Source: Rhodococcus sp. NBC_00297
GTDB taxonomy: Bacteria > Actinomycetota > Actinomycetes > Mycobacteriales > Mycobacteriaceae
Length of the DNA: 64,000 bases
Direction: 5' to 3'
Assembly: GCF_036173065.1 (NCBI RefSeq)
Contig: NZ_CP108041.1
Coordinates: 62,001 to 126,000 of the forward strand
Positions 11,077 to 20,002 of the stretch are shown here, one piece after another (position 1 is the first letter of the stretch; each line of letters begins with the position of its first letter). Both the position numbers and the translations under genes were made by a program. The notes below the pieces were generated by a model, which ran no database searches, was not told where the DNA came from, and saw nothing but the letters and a program-made list of their open reading frames with translations.

Positions 11077-11856
11077 GTGACGACGCACGGCGCCCTGCGC
11101 TCGACGGTGCTCGTCGTGGCGTCGCGGAGCAGGTCACCGCGCATCGAGGCGGTGGGTGGGCTCGCCGTACGCCGGACCGGAGTCGACCGTGTCCACCTCG
11201 TCGGCTCGGCCGCGACCCCGCTGGGTGGGGACACCATCGACGTCCGGATCGTGGTCGAGGCGGGGGCGCGGCTGCACGTGTGCAGTGTCGCCGCCTCGGT
11301 GGCGTTGCCCGGGCGCTCGACCGACGTGTCACACGCGTCGTGGACCGTGGACGTCGAGGACGGTGCCGAGGTGATCGTGGACCCGGAACCCACCATCGTC
11401 GCCGGATCGGCGGATCACCGATCGTCGGTGTCGCTGCATCTCGGCGACCGGGCACGCGCCGCCGTGCGCGAACGGATCCAGATCGGCCGCACCGGGGAAG
11501 TGGACGGCCGGTGGTCGGGTCTCTTTCGAGTCGACGGCGTGGCCGGTCCGGTGCTCCGCCACCGACTCGACCTGGGCAGGGGCGCCGCAGGGCACGACGC
11601 GCTCTTCGCGCCGACCGCGTCGATCAGTACGTTGACCTGGCCGGAGTGCTTGGCGGACAGTCCCTCCGGCGACACCGTGGCCGGTCTGGAGACGACGATG
11701 CCGATGGCCGGAGGCGGAACACTGTCCACCTGGCTCGGCCATCGGCTCCCGGTCACCCGGTCGGTCGCTGCGCTCTCGGCGCGGGGAGATCAGCCTGCGC
11801 GCTTGGCCTCCGCGGTCTCCGCCGCTCCGTCGTTCGCGGAGGGCTCCTCGCCCTGA
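11077..11856 (+). CDS. ureD: Urease accessory protein UreD/UreH
   Basis: 259 residues, beta-rich, with UreD features: AGARLHVCSVAASVALPG, VIVDPEPTIVAGSADHRS, and a GRTGEVDGRWSGLFRV strand region. It is the scaffold that docks UreF-UreG on apo-urease. It starts with GTG one base after the ureG stop. The last 67 bases overlap, tail to tail, the 3' end of the NADH dehydrogenase gene on the other strand, so the C-terminal about 22 residues may be lineage-specific read-on. Confidence 0.9.
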   Translation: MTTHGALRSTVLVVASRSRSPRIEAVGGLAVRRTGVDRVHLVGSAATPLGGDTIDVRIVVEAGARLHVCSVAASVALPGRSTDVSHASWTVDVEDGAEVIVDPEPTIVAGSADHRSSVSLHLGDRARAAVRERIQIGRTGEVDGRWSGLFRVDGVAGPVLRHRLDLGRGAAGHDALFAPTASISTLTWPECLADSPSGDTVAGLETTMPMAGGGTLSTWLGHRLPVTRSVAALSARGDQPARLASAVSAAPSFAEGSSP

Positions 11857-13364
11857 CGCTCCGCCGGTGTGGGTGAGGCACCGGAGGCGGCCCGCTTCTC
11901 CGTGCTGTCGAGCTGCTTGCTCTGTTCCGCTGCATCGGCCGTGGCACCGGACTCGCGGTCCGCCGCCTTCGAGGTCGCCTCGACCGTGCGGGTAGGGATC
12001 GCCACGCCGTCGACGCGGTTCTCCTGCTCGAGCGTGTGGAGTTGCTCGATCGCGAGGCGCGCGAACACCTGCTGTTCGGTGGACGCCATCTGCGCCCGAC
12101 CCTTGCCCAGGAAGGTGACGAACCAGGAGATCACCGTCGTCAGACGGTTCCGGTATCCCACCTGGTAGAAGAGGTGGAGTCCGAGCCATGCGACCCAGGC
12201 GATGAATCCGCCGAACTCCAGCTTGCCGACCTTGCACACGGCGCTGAATCGCGACACCGTGGCCATCGACCCCTTGTCGAAGTACGAGAACGGCTTGCGC
12301 TCGGACGGGTTCTGTCCGTCGAGTGAGGCCTTGATCTGCTTCACCGCGTACTTCGCGCCCTGGATCGCGCCCTGCGCCATACCCGGGACGTCCTTGACCG
12401 ACATCATGTCGCCGACCACGAACACGTTGGGGTGTCCCTTGACGGTCAGATCCGGCTCCACCACGACACGGCCCGCGCGGTCGACCTCGGTGCCGTCGGA
12501 CTGGTCGGCGAGCTGCTTGCCCAGCGGGCTGGCCTGCACGCCGGCGGACCAGACCTTGCACTGCGCCTCGATGCGGCGTTCGGTGCCGTCCTTGTCCTTG
12601 ACGGTGAGACCGTCGTTGTCGACGCCGGTGACCATCGCGTTGAGCTGGATGTCGACACCGAGCTTGGTGAGGCGCTTCGCGGCCTTCTCGCCCAGCTTCT
12701 TTCCCATCGGGGGGAGCACGGCGGGCGCCGCGTCGAGCAGCACCACCTTCGCGTCCTTGGCGTCGATGTTGCGGAAGGCTCCGTCGAGCGTGCGCGTCGC
12801 GAGCTCGGAGATCTGGCCCGCGAGCTCGACGCCGGTGGGGCCTGCGCCGACCACGACGAACGTCATCAGGCGCTCGCGCTCGGCCGGATCGGTGGACAAC
12901 TCGGCCTGCTCGAACGCGCCGAGGATGCGTCCGCGCAGTTCCAGGGCGTCGTCGATCGTCTTCATGCCGGGTGCGAACTCGGCGAAGTGGTCGTTGCCGA
13001 AGTAGGACTGCTGGGCGCCCGCAGCCACGATGAGGCTGTCGAACGGCGTCACGGTCTCGCGCTCGAGCAGCCGCGAGGTGACGGTCTTGTTCGTCAGGTC
13101 GATGGTCTCGACGTCACCCATCAGAACCTCGGCGTTCTTCTGCTTGCGCAGGATGACGCGGGTCGCGGGGGCGATCTCGCCGACCGAGAGGATGCCCGTG
13201 GCCACCTGGTAGAGCAGTGGCTGGAACAGGTGGTGGGTGGTCCGCGCGATGAGCGTGACGTCCACATCGGCTCGCTTGAGGGCCTGTGTGCCGAAGAGGC
13301 CACCAAAGCCGGACCCGATGACGACGACGCGGTGGCGCTTCTTCTCGTTCGTCTCGACGCTCAT
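11790..13364 (-). CDS. ndh: Type II NADH:quinone oxidoreductase
   Basis: 524 residues. FAD-binding GSGFGG is near residue 17, and the NAD-binding VVVGAGPTGVELAGQ is near residue 170. A HLFQPLLYQVATGILS block and a C-terminal amphipathic GLHLFYQVGYRNRL membrane anchor are typical of NDH-2. It passes electrons from NADH to menaquinone at the inner face of the membrane without proton pumping. About 60 extra C-terminal residues are charged, Ala-rich and likely disordered. This tail is the part that overlaps the ureD 3' end. It is transcribed alone. Confidence 0.95.
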   Translation of the reverse strand: MSVETNEKKRHRVVVIGSGFGGLFGTQALKRADVDVTLIARTTHHLFQPLLYQVATGILSVGEIAPATRVILRKQKNAEVLMGDVETIDLTNKTVTSRLLERETVTPFDSLIVAAGAQQSYFGNDHFAEFAPGMKTIDDALELRGRILGAFEQAELSTDPAERERLMTFVVVGAGPTGVELAGQISELATRTLDGAFRNIDAKDAKVVLLDAAPAVLPPMGKKLGEKAAKRLTKLGVDIQLNAMVTGVDNDGLTVKDKDGTERRIEAQCKVWSAGVQASPLGKQLADQSDGTEVDRAGRVVVEPDLTVKGHPNVFVVGDMMSVKDVPGMAQGAIQGAKYAVKQIKASLDGQNPSERKPFSYFDKGSMATVSRFSAVCKVGKLEFGGFIAWVAWLGLHLFYQVGYRNRLTTVISWFVTFLGKGRAQMASTEQQVFARLAIEQLHTLEQENRVDGVAIPTRTVEATSKAADRESGATADAAEQSKQLDSTEKRAASGASPTPAERQGEEPSANDGAAETAEAKRAG

Positions 13365-13442
13365 GTATCCGCTCCTAGATGTCTATGCGTTCTGAGCTCA
13401 ACGGTAGTCTCCCCACCCCCGCGCGTCTCCGCGAGGCCGTCG

Positions 13443-14393
13443 TCAGGGGACGAGGACGTACTTGCCGCGCGGGTGGTGCGTCTGCAGTTCGCGGTGGGCG
13501 GTGGCCGCCTCCGCGAGGGGAAACGTCCCGGCCACCGTCACGGTGATCACCGATCCGGCCAACTCGAGCAGAGGCAGACGCGCCTCCTTGCGCCGTGCGG
13601 CGCTCTCGTGGTTCCCGCCGCCCGCGGACCGGAAACCCTCGTCGGCTGCCCGACCGAAGGCAGTGATGGTCACGATGCGCGTCCGGTCCTGCACCACCAC
13701 CAGGGACACGTCGATCGCCTCGTCGGTGCCGGCCGTGTCCAGCGCGGCATCCACGCCGTCGGGCGCCGCGGTGCGTACCCGGTCGAGCAGACCGTCGCCG
13801 TACGCGACTGCGACGGCGCCGAGGGCGCGCACCGCGTCGAGGTTGCGGGGATTCGCGGTGCCGATCACCTGTGCTCCGCGGTGCAGGGCGAGCTGGACCG
13901 CCTGCGAGCCGACGGCGCCGGATGCTCCGTGGATCAGGACGCAGTCGCCCTCCTCTACGCTCGCGAGCTCCGCCATGTCGTAGGCGGTGGCCGCAGTGAG
14001 GGAGTACCCGGCCGCTTCCTCCCAGCCGAGCGCCTGCGGTTTCGGCAGCACCGCGTCGGCATCGACGAGAAGGCGATCGGCGTAGGCACCGTCTGCCAGA
14101 ACGATGACCTCGTCGCCGACACGGACGGGACCCGCCGGTCCGACGGCGTCGCGCCCCACCGCGGACACCACGCCCGACGCCTCGCTGCCCAGGTGCAGCG
14201 GGAGTGTGCTCTCGTCCGTCCCGAACGCGCCGCTGTAGAGCTTGTGATCGAACGGATTGACGCCGGCGGCGCGAATGTCCACGACGACCTGTCCGGGACC
14301 CGGTTCGTCGACCACCTCGTCGCGGATCGCCAGGACGTCGGGTCCACCGAAGGCCGTGGCGACCACGGTGCGTGTCGTTCTCGAACCAGTCAT
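13443..14393 (-). CDS. NADPH:quinone reductase-like zinc-independent MDR oxidoreductase
   Basis: 316 residues of the medium-chain dehydrogenase/reductase superfamily, quinone reductase branch. It has an N-terminal GroES-like domain with GVNPFDHKLYSGAFG and a cofactor motif HGASGAVGSQAVQLA (AxxGxxG), which suggests NADPH. The zinc-ligand cysteines of alcohol dehydrogenases are absent. It ends HHPRGKYVLVP, the usual family end. Start ATG at 14393 gives the expected length. It is divergent from the F420-type enzyme at 14484, with 90 bases between. The substrate is unknown. Confidence 0.88.
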   Translation of the reverse strand: MTGSRTTRTVVATAFGGPDVLAIRDEVVDEPGPGQVVVDIRAAGVNPFDHKLYSGAFGTDESTLPLHLGSEASGVVSAVGRDAVGPAGPVRVGDEVIVLADGAYADRLLVDADAVLPKPQALGWEEAAGYSLTAATAYDMAELASVEEGDCVLIHGASGAVGSQAVQLALHRGAQVIGTANPRNLDAVRALGAVAVAYGDGLLDRVRTAAPDGVDAALDTAGTDEAIDVSLVVVQDRTRIVTITAFGRAADEGFRSAGGGNHESAARRKEARLPLLELAGSVITVTVAGTFPLAEAATAHRELQTHHPRGKYVLVP

Positions 14394-14483
14394 ACGAGGA
14401 CCAACGGTGCCCGGTGCTCCGAATGTTCCCCGGGAGTGCACCGCGTCGGCGGAGTGCTGATCCGACCATCGAGGAGAACCATC

Positions 14484-15359
14484 GTGCAGTTGGCAGTCCA
14501 CTATCCCTACTTCACCCTTCCGGGTGGCTCCGCGGCCACGGCGGGACTGCTCTCCGACTCCGCGCGCGCTGCGGAGGACGGCGGGTGCACGCTGTTCACG
14601 CTCATGGACCACTGGTTCCAGATGGAGAATCTGGCGACCGCGCAGGACCCCATGCTCGAGGGCTACACCTCGCTGGGCTTCCTCGCGGGCCGGACCGAGA
14701 GCATCCGCCTGGGCCTGCTCGTCACGGGCGTGACCTATCGGCATCCGGGGCTCCTGGCGAAGACGGTCACGACCCTGGACGTGCTCTCCGGCGGTCGAGC
14801 GATGCTCGGCATCGGTGCGGCCTGGTACGAGCGCGAGCACCGCGGCCTCGGTGTGCCGTTCCCGTCGACGGCCGAGCGGTTCGAGCGTCTCGAGGAGACG
14901 TTGCGCATCTGCAGACAGATGTGGAGCGACGACGACGGACCCTTCGAGGGCACGCACTACTCGCTGGCCGAGACGCTCTGCGAGCCGAGGCCGCTGCAGA
15001 GTCCGGGTCCGCCCATCATGGTCGGCGGGTCGGGGGAGAAGAAGACACTTGCGTTCGTCGCGCGGTACGCCTCGCTGTGCAACCTCTTCGCCCCCGACCA
15101 GGAGACCGTGGCACACAAGCTCGACGTGCTGCGCGGTCACTGCGAGCGCGAGAACCGCGACTACGCGGAGATCGAGAAGACCATCATCACCTCGCTCGAC
15201 CCGGTGGCCGACGAGGCCGGATTCCTCCGGGAGATGGAAGGGTTCGCCGCGCTCGGAGTCGACACCGTGTGCGTGAGCCCGCAGGGACAGGACCCGGTGA
15301 CCTGGACCCGGTCCGCCACCGCAGCCGTGGTCGACACACTCGCCGGATTGGAGAACTGA
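14484..15359 (+). CDS. F420-dependent luciferase-like (LLM class) oxidoreductase
   Basis: 291 residues with the TIM-barrel luciferase-like fold. Diagnostic pieces are GLLVTGVTYRHPGLLAKTV, DVLSGGRAMLGIGAAWYERE and PIMVGGSGEKKTLAFVARYA, all typical of F420-dependent actinobacterial members. GTG 14484 is preceded by gaggag with a 7-base gap, which decides the start. It likely uses reduced F420 for hydride transfer to an unknown substrate. The SDR gene follows after one base, so the two form an operon. Confidence 0.9.
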   Translation: MQLAVHYPYFTLPGGSAATAGLLSDSARAAEDGGCTLFTLMDHWFQMENLATAQDPMLEGYTSLGFLAGRTESIRLGLLVTGVTYRHPGLLAKTVTTLDVLSGGRAMLGIGAAWYEREHRGLGVPFPSTAERFERLEETLRICRQMWSDDDGPFEGTHYSLAETLCEPRPLQSPGPPIMVGGSGEKKTLAFVARYASLCNLFAPDQETVAHKLDVLRGHCERENRDYAEIEKTIITSLDPVADEAGFLREMEGFAALGVDTVCVSPQGQDPVTWTRSATAAVVDTLAGLEN

Positions 15360-15360
15360 C

Positions 15361-16038
15361 ATGGACCTCCCGGGCAAGCACTTCCTGGTGACCGGCGCTT
15401 CCGGCGCGCTCGGATCGCGCATCACTCGCCGCCTGCTCGACGCCGGCGCCACCGTCACCGCGTCCGGCCGCTCGGAGCAGACGCTGGCCGGTGTCGACCT
15501 GGGCAGCGCGCACCTCGTGGCGTCGGACCTGACCCACCCCGCGGCCCCGGCCGACCTGATCGCGGCGGCCAAGAGCCACACCGGAACGCTCGACGGCGTC
15601 GTGATCGCCTCGGGCGTGGTGGCGTTCGGACCCGCGGCCGAGGTGGACGACGACACCGTCGACGATCTCCTGCTGGTGGATCTGCTGGCGCCACTGCGGC
15701 TGGTGCGATCGGCACTCACCGAGGTGGAGTCCGGGGGTGTCGTCGTCAGCATCAGTGGGGTGATCGCGGAGAAGCCCGTCGGCGGGATGGCTGCGTACTG
15801 CGCGGCGAAGGCCGGGATCAGCGCGTTCGTCGAGGCGGCTCGACCGGAAGCGCGTCGGCGCAAGCTGCGGGTCGTGGACGTACGTCCGCCGCACACCGAG
15901 ACCGGTCTGGCCGGGCGCGCGATCGCGGGCACGGCGCCCACCATGCCGGACGGTCTCGATCCGGACGCTGTCGCCGACCGGATCGTCAAGGCCATCGTGG
16001 ACGACGAGAAGGATCTGGCGTCGACCGACTTCAGTTGA
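15361..16038 (+). CDS. Short-chain dehydrogenase/reductase
   Basis: 225 residues. The N-terminal Rossmann motif TGASGALGSRI and the catalytic YCAAK (Tyr-x-x-x-Lys in GGMAAYCAAKAGISAF), preceded by the SISG serine, define a classical SDR. It is slightly short for the family. ATG follows the F420-type gene by one base, so co-transcription is near certain and a shared substrate pathway is plausible. The stop lies 6 bases from the end of the convergent AraC gene. Confidence 0.9.
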   Translation: MDLPGKHFLVTGASGALGSRITRRLLDAGATVTASGRSEQTLAGVDLGSAHLVASDLTHPAAPADLIAAAKSHTGTLDGVVIASGVVAFGPAAEVDDDTVDDLLLVDLLAPLRLVRSALTEVESGGVVVSISGVIAEKPVGGMAAYCAAKAGISAFVEAARPEARRRKLRVVDVRPPHTETGLAGRAIAGTAPTMPDGLDPDAVADRIVKAIVDDEKDLASTDFS

Positions 16039-16044
16039 GTCGGG

Positions 16045-17058
16045 TCAGAGAGCGCCGCGGCGGACGGTGGTGGGTGTCGCGTTCCACCACCGTCGGCACG
16101 CACGAGTGAAGGCGGACTGCTCGGACAGTCCCACAGCGGCCGCGATCTGACTCATCGGCAGCGACGTCGTCGTGAGGTACCGATGGGCCTCCGTGCGGCG
16201 CACCTCGTCGACGATCGCCGCGAACGACGTTCCCTCCCCGGCCAATCGGCGTTGCAACGTCCGCGGGTGCAGGTTCAGCAGATGTGCGGCACCGTCGATG
16301 TGCGGTGGGGTGGTGCCGAGGGACTGCTGCAGGATGGTGCGCACCCGCGGCGCCACCTCTGTGGTGGGTCCGGCACCTTGTCGGGCGAGGAAGGCGAGGG
16401 CCAAACGTTTGAGGTTCGAGTCCCCGCCGTGGAGCGGTCGGTTCTGGAGTGTGGCCGGGACCCGGAGGACGGCGGCGGGACGGCCGACGCTGACCGCGAC
16501 GCCGAAGAAGTTCTCGTAGACCGACACCGGAGCCGCCGGCACGTAGGGGAGCTCGACCGAGCGGAGTCCGTAGGACCCGCCGACCAGTGCGATGGTGGCG
16601 CGGTGGAGGAACCCCAGCCCCATGTCGGTGCCCTGGACGGGCGCGACGACCCCGGGCTTCGTTCCGTACCGCAGCGCGACGATCCCCGGCGTCCCGTACG
16701 GGTCGGGTTCGGCACGCAGGCTGAGCGACTGGGCATGGATGAACAGGTAGTGCTCGGTGCACTCGAGTGCCTCGCCCACGGTCGAGGAGTTCTGGATCGC
16801 GAGTGCGAGCGGACCGAGCATGCCGAGATCCTGGCGCCGTGCGATCCGCAACCCCAGATCGGGGCACGCCAGCTCCGCCGCGGCGATCTCGAGAACCGCG
16901 GCCATGGCGACGTCCTCGACGAGGAGGTCGTCGGCGTCGAGCGCGTCCACGGGCAGCCCCGCCGCGACCGCGTACGCCTCGGCGTCCCCGCCCAGTTCGG
17001 CCACGGTCGCGCGGAAGCCGCGGAGACCGGCGGAGCGGATGGCGGGCACAGCGCTCAC
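16045..17058 (-). CDS. AraC-family transcriptional regulator (OruR/ToxT-type N terminus)
   Basis: 337 residues. The N-terminal about 200 residues resemble the 'arabinose-binding domain of AraC' seen in OruR/ArgR-like regulators (PDLGLRIARRQDLGMLGPL). The C-terminal about 100 residues carry two HTH units (AAHLLNLHPRTLQRRLAGEG and MSQIAAAVGLSEQSAFTRA). It is divergent from the monooxygenase at 17140. Direct repeats in the gap (17070-17106) look like its operator, so it probably activates that gene in response to an unknown ligand. Confidence 0.92.
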   Translation of the reverse strand: MSAVPAIRSAGLRGFRATVAELGGDAEAYAVAAGLPVDALDADDLLVEDVAMAAVLEIAAAELACPDLGLRIARRQDLGMLGPLALAIQNSSTVGEALECTEHYLFIHAQSLSLRAEPDPYGTPGIVALRYGTKPGVVAPVQGTDMGLGFLHRATIALVGGSYGLRSVELPYVPAAPVSVYENFFGVAVSVGRPAAVLRVPATLQNRPLHGGDSNLKRLALAFLARQGAGPTTEVAPRVRTILQQSLGTTPPHIDGAAHLLNLHPRTLQRRLAGEGTSFAAIVDEVRRTEAHRYLTTTSLPMSQIAAAVGLSEQSAFTRACRRWWNATPTTVRRGAL

Positions 17059-17069
17059 CTTGGGTCAGC

Positions 17070-17106
17070 TGTCGTCTGAAGTCAACTAGTTGTCGTGTGG
17101 TGTCAA
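17070..17106 (+). promoter_or_regulatory. Tandem direct repeats, likely AraC-type operator
   Basis: TGTCGTCTGAAGTCAA (17070-17085) and TGTCGTGTGGTGTCAA (17091-17106) agree at 13 of 16 positions and are 21 bp apart, two helical turns. This is the usual geometry of AraC-family sites. They sit between the divergent regulator and monooxygenase genes. A 10-bp palindrome CAACTAGTTG lies across their junction. Confidence 0.55.
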
Positions 17107-17139
17107 GCCATCGGGTGGTGGCACGAGGACACTGGAGTC

Positions 17140-18669
17140 ATGACGTCCACCACCGATCGACTCGACTCGTCCCCGACCGACACCACCCTCGAGCATCTCG
17201 ACGTGATCGTCGTCGGCGCCGGGCTCTCCGGCGTCGGTGCGGGCTACCGCCTGTCGACGGAGCATCCCGGCAAGTCGTGGGCCATCCTCGAGGCGCGGTC
17301 CTCGATGGGCGGCACCTGGGATCTGTTCCGCTACCCCGGTGTGCGCTCGGACTCCGACATGTACACGCTCGGCTACCAGTTCAAGCCGTGGCGCGAAGCG
17401 AAGTCCATCGCCGACGGGCACTCGATTCTGAAGTACATCGAGGAGACCGCTGCGGAGTTCGGGATCGACGAGCACATCCGGTACGGGACCCGCGTCGTCG
17501 GCGCGGATTTCTCCACCGCGGAGGCTCGCTGGACCCTGACTCTCGACGTGACCGACGAGTCGGGAACCTCGCAGCAGCAGATGACGTGCGGCTTCCTGTA
17601 CTGCTGCTCGGGCTACTACGACTACGCCAAGGGCTACAACCCCGACATCCCGGGACTCGACACGTTCGAGGGCACCGTGGTGCATCCCCAGTTCTGGCCC
17701 GACGATCTGGACTACGCCGGCAAGAACGTCGTCGTGATCGGCAGTGGCGCCACCGCGGTGACTCTCGTGCCGTCGATGGCGCGCGACGCCGGTCACGTCA
17801 CGATGCTGCAGCGTTCACCCACCTGGATCAGCGCGGTCCCCGGACGTGACAAGCAGGCGGACAAGATTCGTGATCTTCTCCCGGCTGGTCTGGCGCACAG
17901 CGTGATCCGGGTCAAGAACATTCTGTTCAGCACCGGCTTCTATCAGTTCTGCCGGCGTCGTCCGCAGGCGGCACGGCGGCTCCTCACCAACCTCTCGACC
18001 AAGATCCTGGGCGACGAGAAGCTGGTGGCCGAGCACTTCACGCCCGAGTACAACCCGTGGGATCAGCGACTGTGCGCCGTCCCCGACGCCGATCTGTTCA
18101 AGGCGATGAAGAAGGGGAAGGCGTCGGTGGTCACCGACCGCATCGCCTCCGTGCGCCCCGACGGCATCGACCTGCAGTCGGGCGCCTCGTTGCCCGCCGA
18201 CGTGATCGTCACGGCGACGGGGCTGCAACTGCTCGCCTTCGGCGGCATCGAGCCCAAGGTGGACGGCGTGACCGTCGATCTGTCGAAGCAGTTCGTGTGG
18301 CAGGGCGCCATGATGACAGGTGTCCCGAACTTCGCCATCTGCATCGGATACACCAACGCGTCGTGGACTCTGCGCGCCGATCTGACGTCGCGTCTCGTGT
18401 GCCGCGTGCTCGGCTACATGGACGACAAGGACTTCGCGTCCATCGTCCCGCAGCCCGACGGCCCGCTCGAGGAGCGTCCGCTGCTGGACCTGCAGTCCGG
18501 CTACGTCCAGCGCTCGATCGACGCCTTTCCCCGGCAGGGCGATCACGGCCCGTGGCTGGTGCGTCAGAACTACATTCTCGACTCCATCACCACACTGCGG
18601 GGCGACCTCGGCAAGACCCTCTCGGGGACGCCGCGTCGGTCGGTGCGACGCGCCGCCGGAGTCGCCTGA
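17140..18669 (+). CDS. Flavin-containing Baeyer-Villiger-type monooxygenase
   Basis: 509 residues. FAD-binding GAGLSGVGAG is near residue 28. GGTWDLFRYPGVRSDSDMYT is the BVMO/EthA-type signature. NADPH-binding GSGATAVTLVPSM is near residue 205. FEGTVVHPQFWP matches the BVMO fingerprint FxGxxxHxxxWP. It inserts one oxygen atom from O2 into a ketone or thioether using NADPH. The ATG at 17140 was chosen over an upstream GTG at 17095, which lies in the operator region. The neighbouring AraC gene probably controls it. EthA-like substrates are only a guess. Confidence 0.92.
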   Translation: MTSTTDRLDSSPTDTTLEHLDVIVVGAGLSGVGAGYRLSTEHPGKSWAILEARSSMGGTWDLFRYPGVRSDSDMYTLGYQFKPWREAKSIADGHSILKYIEETAAEFGIDEHIRYGTRVVGADFSTAEARWTLTLDVTDESGTSQQQMTCGFLYCCSGYYDYAKGYNPDIPGLDTFEGTVVHPQFWPDDLDYAGKNVVVIGSGATAVTLVPSMARDAGHVTMLQRSPTWISAVPGRDKQADKIRDLLPAGLAHSVIRVKNILFSTGFYQFCRRRPQAARRLLTNLSTKILGDEKLVAEHFTPEYNPWDQRLCAVPDADLFKAMKKGKASVVTDRIASVRPDGIDLQSGASLPADVIVTATGLQLLAFGGIEPKVDGVTVDLSKQFVWQGAMMTGVPNFAICIGYTNASWTLRADLTSRLVCRVLGYMDDKDFASIVPQPDGPLEERPLLDLQSGYVQRSIDAFPRQGDHGPWLVRQNYILDSITTLRGDLGKTLSGTPRRSVRRAAGVA

Positions 18670-18714
18670 CCCGCCATGCACAGGACCACCCATCGTCAAC
18701 TCAGGGGTGACGGT

Positions 18715-19034
18715 GGGTGGTCGACCAGGCACGTCGGTCCGGGGCGTCCTGGACCGACATCGGCCGCAGTACGGGAGTGAGCAAACAGGCCGTGCAGAAG
18801 AAGTTCGTGGCCAGACCGCACGCCGACGAGGCGTTGAACGCCAGCCAGGTTTTCGCTCGTTTCACCGAGCGCGTGAAGTACAGCCGCCGGCACGCGTTCC
18901 GTTCGATGCTGCGACGGCCGAGATTCTGGAACTGACGTTCCGCGAGGCGCTGCGCCTCGGGGCTGCTCAGTGGTCTCGGCGTGACTAGGGACCAGGTGGA
19001 GACCGACCTCGCTGCCGCTCTCGATCTGTCCTGA
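18715..19034 (+). pseudogene. Remnant of HTH plus Clp-N-domain regulator gene
   Basis: Three reading frames are needed. Frame one (from about 18717) reads VDQARRSGASWTDIGRST, an HTH identical in style to a family of actinobacterial proteins that join this HTH to Clp N-terminal repeats, and goes on to NASQVFARFTERV. Frame two (from about 18895) reads FDAATAEILELTFREALRLG, part of a Clp-N repeat. Frame three reads LSGLGVTRDQVETDLAAALD and stops at 19034. The usual N-terminal about 50 residues and the middle of the Clp-N domain are missing. The family assignment is from memory of its consensus. Confidence 0.65.
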
Positions 19035-19051
19035 GAGCGGCAGCGCGTCCG

Positions 19052-19876
19052 TCACATGCCGCGGCGCATCACGGCGTAGTAGGCGGACGGGAACACGCGG
19101 GCGAGGATGTCGACGGTGTGGGCACTCGCGGCGATGAGGACCCGTCCCTTGCGCTTCTCGACCCCGTCGAGGATGCGGAGTGCAGCCTTGTCCGCGGGAT
19201 AGGTGAGCAGTTTGGCGAAGGTGGCCTTGCCGTCCGCGATCTCCTTGTCCGTCGCTCCGGCGGCCGAACCGGCCGTCTCGGCGATGCGGGTCTTGATGCC
19301 GCCGGGGTGCACCGACGTCACGCCGATCGTCGGCGCCAGTTCGTGGCGCAGGCACTCGGTGAACCCGCGGATGGCGAACTTCGACGACGAGTAGGCCGAC
19401 TGCCCCGGAGGCGCCACGATGCCGAACAAGCTCGACACGTTGACGATGTGCGCGCCCGTGGATCGGCGCATCGTCGGCAGCAGACGTCGGGTGATGTCCA
19501 CCGGCGCATGGAAGTTGATGGTCATCACCGAGTCGAAGTCCTTGGCGGTGAGTTGCTCGAACGAGCCGCCGAACGCGATACCGGCGTTGTTGATCAGCAG
19601 GTCGATGCGCTCGTGCCGCTCGATCACACCGTCGATGACCACGCCGAGCGCGTCGAGGTCGGAGAGGTCCGCGACGACGACGTCGACGCTGCGTGCCGGT
19701 GAGGCGGACTCGATGGCGCGTGCGACGTCGGCGAGCCGATCGGCGTCCCGGTCGAGCAGGATCAGATCGGTGCCCCGTCGCGCGAGCTCGTGGGCCATCT
19801 GCTCACCCATGCCACTGGCGGCGCCGGTGACGAGCGCGGTGGCGCCGGGAAAGCGGAAGGGGGGCAATGACGACAT
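19052..19876 (-). CDS. Short-chain dehydrogenase/reductase
   Basis: 274 residues. Cofactor motif TGAASGMGEQMA is near the N terminus. LLINNAGIAFGG and the catalytic Ser-Tyr-Lys in VNVSSLFG and YSSSKFAIRGF are intact, so it is a classical SDR. The C-terminal VFPSAYYAVMRRGM resembles mycobacterial and rhodococcal SDRs of lipid or steroid type. The start at ATG 19876 gives MSSLPPFRF before the Rossmann fold. It is convergent with the Clp-N relic. No operon partner is apparent. Confidence 0.92.
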   Translation of the reverse strand: MSSLPPFRFPGATALVTGAASGMGEQMAHELARRGTDLILLDRDADRLADVARAIESASPARSVDVVVADLSDLDALGVVIDGVIERHERIDLLINNAGIAFGGSFEQLTAKDFDSVMTINFHAPVDITRRLLPTMRRSTGAHIVNVSSLFGIVAPPGQSAYSSSKFAIRGFTECLRHELAPTIGVTSVHPGGIKTRIAETAGSAAGATDKEIADGKATFAKLLTYPADKAALRILDGVEKRKGRVLIAASAHTVDILARVFPSAYYAVMRRGM

Positions 19877-20002
19877 GACAACTCCTGAGCTCGGCGGTAC
19901 CAACGTCTCGATCATCGCGGACGGCGGGCCGTCGTTCTTGACTTCAGGCGACACCGTCGTCGATCGCCCGCATCGAGGCGGTCGGGTCGCTACGGTGCAC
20001 CG

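Noticed and set aside
12432..14483. Long plus-strand extension of the F420-type gene, running antisense to ndh and the quinone reductase
   Set aside because: Only the part from GTG 14484 matches the luciferase-like family and has a ribosome site; the rest is a shadow of the two minus-strand genes.
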